11,280 nt of DNA, taken from NCBI GenBank assembly GCA_963654355.1, contig CAVKBM010000063.1:1-11280 (forward strand), in the 5' to 3' direction. This DNA comes from UBA1181 sp963654355. Lineage in GTDB: Bacteria; Bacteroidota; Bacteroidia; Bacteroidales; Paludibacteraceae. A model generated the notes under the pieces. It was not told the DNA's origin. It searched no databases and was given only the letters and a program-made list of their open reading frames with translations. The translations under genes and the position numbers were made by a program. Below are positions 7,925 to 11,280 of the stretch, piece by piece. Each line of letters opens with the position of its first letter. Positions within the stretch are counted from its first letter, which is position 1.

Positions 7925-8662
7925 ATGAATGCTTTTGAACATATCGGAGCGTATGCGCAGCTAATGTACCGAACTTTTGTCCTACCCGATAGGTGGAGTA
8001 TGTTTTTCCGCCGCTATTCGGAGGAGTTGAAAAAACAGGGATTGGACTCGTTGGGTATTGTGGTGATTATTTCCGTCTTTATTGGTGCGGTCATCACGAT
8101 ACAGATGATTAACAATATGGAGAATCCTATGTTGCCGAACACTTTGATCGGACTTGCAACTCGCGACACCCTGTTGTTGGAGTTTTCATCGTCTATCCTT
8201 TGTTTGATTTTGGCGGGAAAAGTAGGGTCTAATATCTCGTCGGAGATAGGGACGATGCGAATTACCGAGCAGATAGATGCTTTGGACATAATGGGGGTCA
8301 ACTCTGCCAACTATTTGATATTGCCGAAAGTGATTGCGTTTATGAGTGTGATTCCATTCTTGGTCTTGACTAGTATGTTCACAGGTATCGTCGGTGGCTA
8401 TTTGGTAGGACTGCTGACGGATATGATTACGGTAACAGACTATGTCGCTGGTATTCAGTATGCTTTTACCCCCTATTATGTGCCATATTCCATCATTAAG
8501 AGTTTGATATTCTCATTCATTATCTCGTCCGTCTCTTCCTATTATGGGTATACGGTGAGAGGCGGAGCTTTGGATGTGGGAAAGGCGAGTACGGATGCGG
8601 TTGTTCATAGCAGTGTCTTGATTCTTTTGTTTAATGTGATGCTAACGAAAGTGTTGTTATGA
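7925..8662 (+). CDS. mlaE: MlaE-type lipid ABC transporter permease
   Basis: This is the inner-membrane permease of an Mla/MCE-type ABC transporter, which moves phospholipids between inner and outer membrane. From the ATG at 7925 it has 245 residues. A TTG at 7904 would add seven residues (MTKKKKK) and is the alternative. ATG is preferred because the A-rich stretch before it fits Bacteroidota start regions. The family signature is clear: GSNISSEIGTMRITEQIDAL from residue 101, followed by DIMGVNSANYLILPK. Hydrophobic segments (SLGIVVIISVFIGAVITIQM, LLEFSSSILCLILAGKV, VIAFMSVIPFLVLTSMFTGI, SLIFSFIISSV) give the expected multi-helix permease. Its stop overlaps the mlaF start by four bases (ATGA, 8659-8662), indicating translational coupling. 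No mlaD (MCE domain), mlaB or mlaC gene is next to it. Confidence 0.93.
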   Translation: MNAFEHIGAYAQLMYRTFVLPDRWSMFFRRYSEELKKQGLDSLGIVVIISVFIGAVITIQMINNMENPMLPNTLIGLATRDTLLLEFSSSILCLILAGKVGSNISSEIGTMRITEQIDALDIMGVNSANYLILPKVIAFMSVIPFLVLTSMFTGIVGGYLVGLLTDMITVTDYVAGIQYAFTPYYVPYSIIKSLIFSFIISSVSSYYGYTVRGGALDVGKASTDAVVHSSVLILLFNVMLTKVLL

Positions 8663-9423
8663 TTGAGGTTAAGAATGTCATAAAGTCGTTTGACGGAAAT
8701 GTGGTGTTGAAAAATGTGTCGACCGTTTTCGAGACAGGCAAGACGAACCTCATTATTGGTCAGAGTGGGTCGGGTAAAACCGTGTTGATGAAGAGTGTCG
8801 TTGGCATTCATAGGGTGGATTCGGGCGAGATTCTCTATGATGGACGAAACATTACGAAGATGCAACGCAAGGAGATTAATTTGTTGCGTCGTGAGATTGG
8901 AATGTTGTTTCAAGGATCGGCTTTGTTCGACTCTATGACGGTATTGCAGAATGTCTTGTTTCCATTGGAGATGTTTTCGCGAGATATGACGAAGGATCAG
9001 ATGTATGAGAGAGCCAAGTTCTGTTTGGAGAGGGTGGAACTCTCGCATGCGTTGGATCTGTTTCCATCGGAAATCAGTGGAGGTATGCAGAAACGTGCAG
9101 CGATTGCGCGTGCCATTGTTTTGAATCCAAAATATCTTTTTTGTGATGAGCCAAACTCAGGGTTAGACCCGAAAACGTCTCTTCTGATAGACCAACTGAT
9201 ACAAGACATTACTCATGAGTTTAATATCACTACGATTGTGAACACGCATGATATGAACTCGGTTATGGAGATTGGAGAGAATATCACTTTTATCTATAAA
9301 GGAGAGAAAGCTTGGCAAGGCACAAAAGACCAGATTTTTGATACAGGTTGTGAACAATTAGAAAAATTCGTCTTTGCTTCTAATCTTTTCAAGAAAGTAA
9401 AGGAGGCTCATTTACAGAAATAA
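8659..9423 (+). CDS. mlaF: MlaF-type lipid ABC transporter ATPase
   Basis: This is the cytoplasmic ATPase partner of the MlaE permease. The 254 residues contain a full ABC set: Walker A GQSGSGKT (34-41), Q-loop Q85 (MLFQGSALFDSMTV, characteristic of MlaF-like ATPases), signature SGGMQ (140-144), Walker B YLFCDE with D163 and catalytic E164, D-loop SGLDP, and switch H197 in VNTHDM. The residue after EP is Asn (EPNSGLDP) rather than the commoner Thr. The C-terminal extension after about residue 225 (GCEQLEKFVFASNLFKK) may serve coupling or dimer contacts. The start codon overlaps the mlaE stop. Expression should follow the promoter at 7075-7105. Confidence 0.95.
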   Translation: MIEVKNVIKSFDGNVVLKNVSTVFETGKTNLIIGQSGSGKTVLMKSVVGIHRVDSGEILYDGRNITKMQRKEINLLRREIGMLFQGSALFDSMTVLQNVLFPLEMFSRDMTKDQMYERAKFCLERVELSHALDLFPSEISGGMQKRAAIARAIVLNPKYLFCDEPNSGLDPKTSLLIDQLIQDITHEFNITTIVNTHDMNSVMEIGENITFIYKGEKAWQGTKDQIFDTGCEQLEKFVFASNLFKKVKEAHLQK

Positions 9424-9442
9424 AGTCAAAAAACGTAAGAAT

Positions 9443-9718
9443 ATGGCTATATTTAATTTTTTCAAAACCCCGAAGGTACGTCAGTATCATCACGAGTTTA
9501 TCTATTACGATCCAAAGAAGGAAGAGAGAGAAGAGCGTGTGAAAAGGGTCCGCGAAGAGATTGAATGTGAGAAGAATGGACTACAGCCTCACATCCTTCG
9601 GAAAGGAGTGTTCCAAGAACAACGTACGACGAATAAGGCATCCGCACAGTCGCGCAACATCCGCCTGATGATTCTCATCGTGGCGGTTGTGGCACTTTTG
9701 ATGTGGTATATGAAATGA
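9443..9718 (+). CDS. Small tail-anchored membrane protein upstream of mutL
   Basis: The protein has 91 residues and no recognised domain. It starts MAIFNFFKTPKVRQYHHEFI followed by YYDPKKE. A strongly charged helix with coiled-coil character spans about 26-44 (EEREERVKRVREEIECEKN). A basic linker follows, then one membrane helix at 75-90 (LMILIVAVVALLMWYM) one residue from the C-terminus, so the bulk should face the cytoplasm. No signal peptide is seen. It lies 19 bases after mlaF and 7 bases before mutL. Similar small proteins with an FYDP-like motif and a C-terminal helix precede mutL in other Bacteroidota, as I recall. Function unknown. The composition and operon position make it a real gene. 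Confidence 0.8.
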   Translation: MAIFNFFKTPKVRQYHHEFIYYDPKKEEREERVKRVREEIECEKNGLQPHILRKGVFQEQRTTNKASAQSRNIRLMILIVAVVALLMWYMK

Positions 9719-9725
9719 AAAACAG

Positions 9726-11280
9726 ATGAGTGATATTATTCACGTTCTACCCGATAATGTGGCGAATCAAATCGCCGCAGGTGAGGTCGTGCAACGGCCT
9801 GCTTCTGTTCTAAAGGAATTGGTTGAAAATGCTATTGACGCAGAAGCATCTTCCGTAACGATTATAGTGAAAGACGCAGGGCGCACCCTTCTGCAGGTTG
9901 TTGACGATGGAAAAGGAATGAGCGAGACGGATGCTCGTCTCTGCTTTGAGCGACATGCGACTTCAAAAATTTCTTCGGCGGACGACTTGTTCTCTCTGCA
10001 TACGATGGGTTTCAGAGGCGAGGCATTGCCTTCTATTTGTTCTGTTTCTCAATTAGAGTTGCGTACAAGACGAATGGAGGACGAAATGGGTACGACGGTC
10101 GTGTTGAATGGTGGCGAGTTTGAAAGCCAGTCGCCCGTGGCTTGCCCGAAAGGAACAAGTATTTCTGTGAAGAATTTGTTTTTCAATGTGCCTGCTCGTC
10201 GGAAATTTTTGAAATCAAATAATACGGAGTTCACACATATTGAACGGGAGTTTTTCCGCATTGCCTTGGTGAATCCGCAAGTGAAATTTGAACTTTACAA
10301 CAACGACAAGCTTGTCTACCATCTCAATGCAGGTTCTTTGCGCGAACGTATTGTCGCTGTCTATGGCAAGAGCATCAATGCGCAACTCTATGCGGTGAAC
10401 GTCAGTACGACGGTGGCTAAGATAGGAGGCTATGTGGGAAAGCCTGAGACGGCGAAGAAAAATAACGAACATCAGTTTTTCTTCGTGAATGGCCGTTATA
10501 TGCGTCACCCGTATTTCCATAAAGCTATTGTGCAAGCATACGAGCGAATGGTGCCTGCGGGGACATCGCCCGACTATTTCATCTATTTTGAAATAGATCC
10601 GTCGAAGATAGATGTCAATATACATCCGACGAAAACGGAAATCAAGTTTGAAGAGGAACAGACGATATGGCCGATTCTTCTGGCGGGAGTTCGTGAGACA
10701 TTGGGCAAATTCAATGTGGTGCAGTCGCTTGATTTTGATCACGGAGACGATGTCTTTTCTGCGAATTCCTTTTTCAACACCAATAACCGAGTAACACCCC
10801 CAACCTCATTGAAGCCTACGATAGACCCTAACTATAATCCTTTCAAGACATCGGGTTCGCAAGGGTCGTCGCAGAGTCGTGCCAATATGCAGAACTGGGG
10901 TAAGCTGTATGACGATTTTGAGTCGCAGGGAGCCTCAAGTATAGACAATTCCTCGATGTCAAGTAGTTCGTTTATGTCTGATTTTGATGAATCGTTGCCA
11001 TCGTCTTCTTTCACGCTGGGTCATGGAGAAGAAGAAAATGACCTTGATTTAGAAGGAGAAGAGAATAAGATCTATTGTTTGCAGTTTAAAAACAAGTATA
11101 TCGTCACGATTACGCGTTCAGGTTTGCTTTGCATTGATCAACATCGAGCGCATGTGAAGGTGTTGTATGAGCGGTATCGTAAGAGTTTGGAAGCTCGCAA
11201 GGCTATTTCACAGAAGTTGATGTTCCCATTTCGGATTGATGTTGTGGAGTCTGATGCTCTGTTTATCAGTGAGATGGGAG
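9726..11280 (+). CDS. mutL: DNA mismatch repair protein MutL, N-terminal 518 residues (runs off the right edge)
   Basis: MutL is the ATP-dependent matchmaker that links MutS mismatch recognition to strand incision. The frame is open from the ATG at 9726 to the window end, so the gene is partial. GHKL ATPase motifs are complete: E34-N35 in ELVENAIDA, DDGKGM (60-65), RHATSK (76-81) and GFRGEAL (95-101). The transducer domain ends with NIHPTK, whose Lys is K303. A Ser/Asp-rich, low-complexity linker spans about 330-440 (densest at 400-430). The C-terminal dimerisation domain begins near IYCLQF and holds DQHRAHVKVLYE at 471-482. Compared with the endonuclease consensus DQHA(x)2E(x)4E, the first Glu is Val477 and the Ala is Arg474, while Glu482 is kept. 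The remaining C-terminal motifs are outside the window. It is the fifth gene of the probable operon, 7 bases after the preceding stop. Confidence 0.96.
   Translation, partial: MSDIIHVLPDNVANQIAAGEVVQRPASVLKELVENAIDAEASSVTIIVKDAGRTLLQVVDDGKGMSETDARLCFERHATSKISSADDLFSLHTMGFRGEALPSICSVSQLELRTRRMEDEMGTTVVLNGGEFESQSPVACPKGTSISVKNLFFNVPARRKFLKSNNTEFTHIEREFFRIALVNPQVKFELYNNDKLVYHLNAGSLRERIVAVYGKSINAQLYAVNVSTTVAKIGGYVGKPETAKKNNEHQFFFVNGRYMRHPYFHKAIVQAYERMVPAGTSPDYFIYFEIDPSKIDVNIHPTKTEIKFEEEQTIWPILLAGVRETLGKFNVVQSLDFDHGDDVFSANSFFNTNNRVTPPTSLKPTIDPNYNPFKTSGSQGSSQSRANMQNWGKLYDDFESQGASSIDNSSMSSSSFMSDFDESLPSSSFTLGHGEEENDLDLEGEENKIYCLQFKNKYIVTITRSGLLCIDQHRAHVKVLYERYRKSLEARKAISQKLMFPFRIDVVESDALFISEMG

Noticed and set aside
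7904..7927. A8 run followed by GAAAAAG, considered as a slippery frameshift site or as evidence for the TTG start of mlaE
   Set aside because: mlaE reads through in one frame and no upstream frame needs joining. The run fits an A-rich Bacteroidota start region, with ATG at 7925 preferred.
10215..10742. 175-residue minus-strand reading frame inside mutL
   Set aside because: It is antisense to the conserved MutL transducer domain; its His/Arg-rich composition is typical of shadow frames.

Overview
The window looks like chromosomal DNA of a Bacteroidota (Bacteroidales-type) bacterium. Four things point that way: a textbook Bacteroides promoter (TTTG-N19-TAnnTTTG) at 7075-7105; A/T-rich, SD-poor start regions; a very large secreted protein built of Ig/PKD-like modules; and MlaE, MlaF and MutL sequences of Bacteroidota type. 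Genus cannot be decided from sequence alone. No rRNA, tRNA, CRISPR array, IS element or phage gene was seen.

Layout. (1) 1-3113, minus strand: the N-terminal 1037 residues of a giant secreted multidomain protein whose C-terminus lies beyond the left edge. (2) 3114-3430: divergent intergenic region with a promoter-like box and a roughly 150-nt guaB leader that contains mutually exclusive pairings and a tiny ORF. (3) 3431-4921, plus: an IMP dehydrogenase of the unusual GGGSICITREQKGIGRGQ type, collinear in residue numbering with the Tritrichomonas foetus enzyme, followed by a strong intrinsic terminator at 4989-5031. (4) 5068-7002, plus: a five-TM LTA-synthase-like (alkaline phosphatase superfamily) membrane enzyme. 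(5) 7075 to the right edge, plus: one probable operon with its own consensus promoter, consisting of an exported MORN-repeat protein, the lipid ABC transporter permease mlaE, its ATPase mlaF (ATGA overlap), a small tail-anchored membrane protein, and mutL (cut by the right edge).

How the genes fit together. Purine synthesis (guaB) is an isolated transcription unit. The LTA-synthase-like enzyme and the MlaEF transporter are both envelope functions, but terminator, promoter and spacing suggest separate transcription. mlaE, mlaF, the 91-aa membrane protein and mutL are tightly packed (gaps of -4, 19 and 7 nt), so mismatch repair appears co-transcribed with envelope lipid transport. Most of the window is recognisable core genome. 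The less ordinary points are the protozoan-like IMPDH with its structured leader, the MutL metal-binding motif lacking a canonical Glu, and MlaEF without a neighbouring MCE protein.
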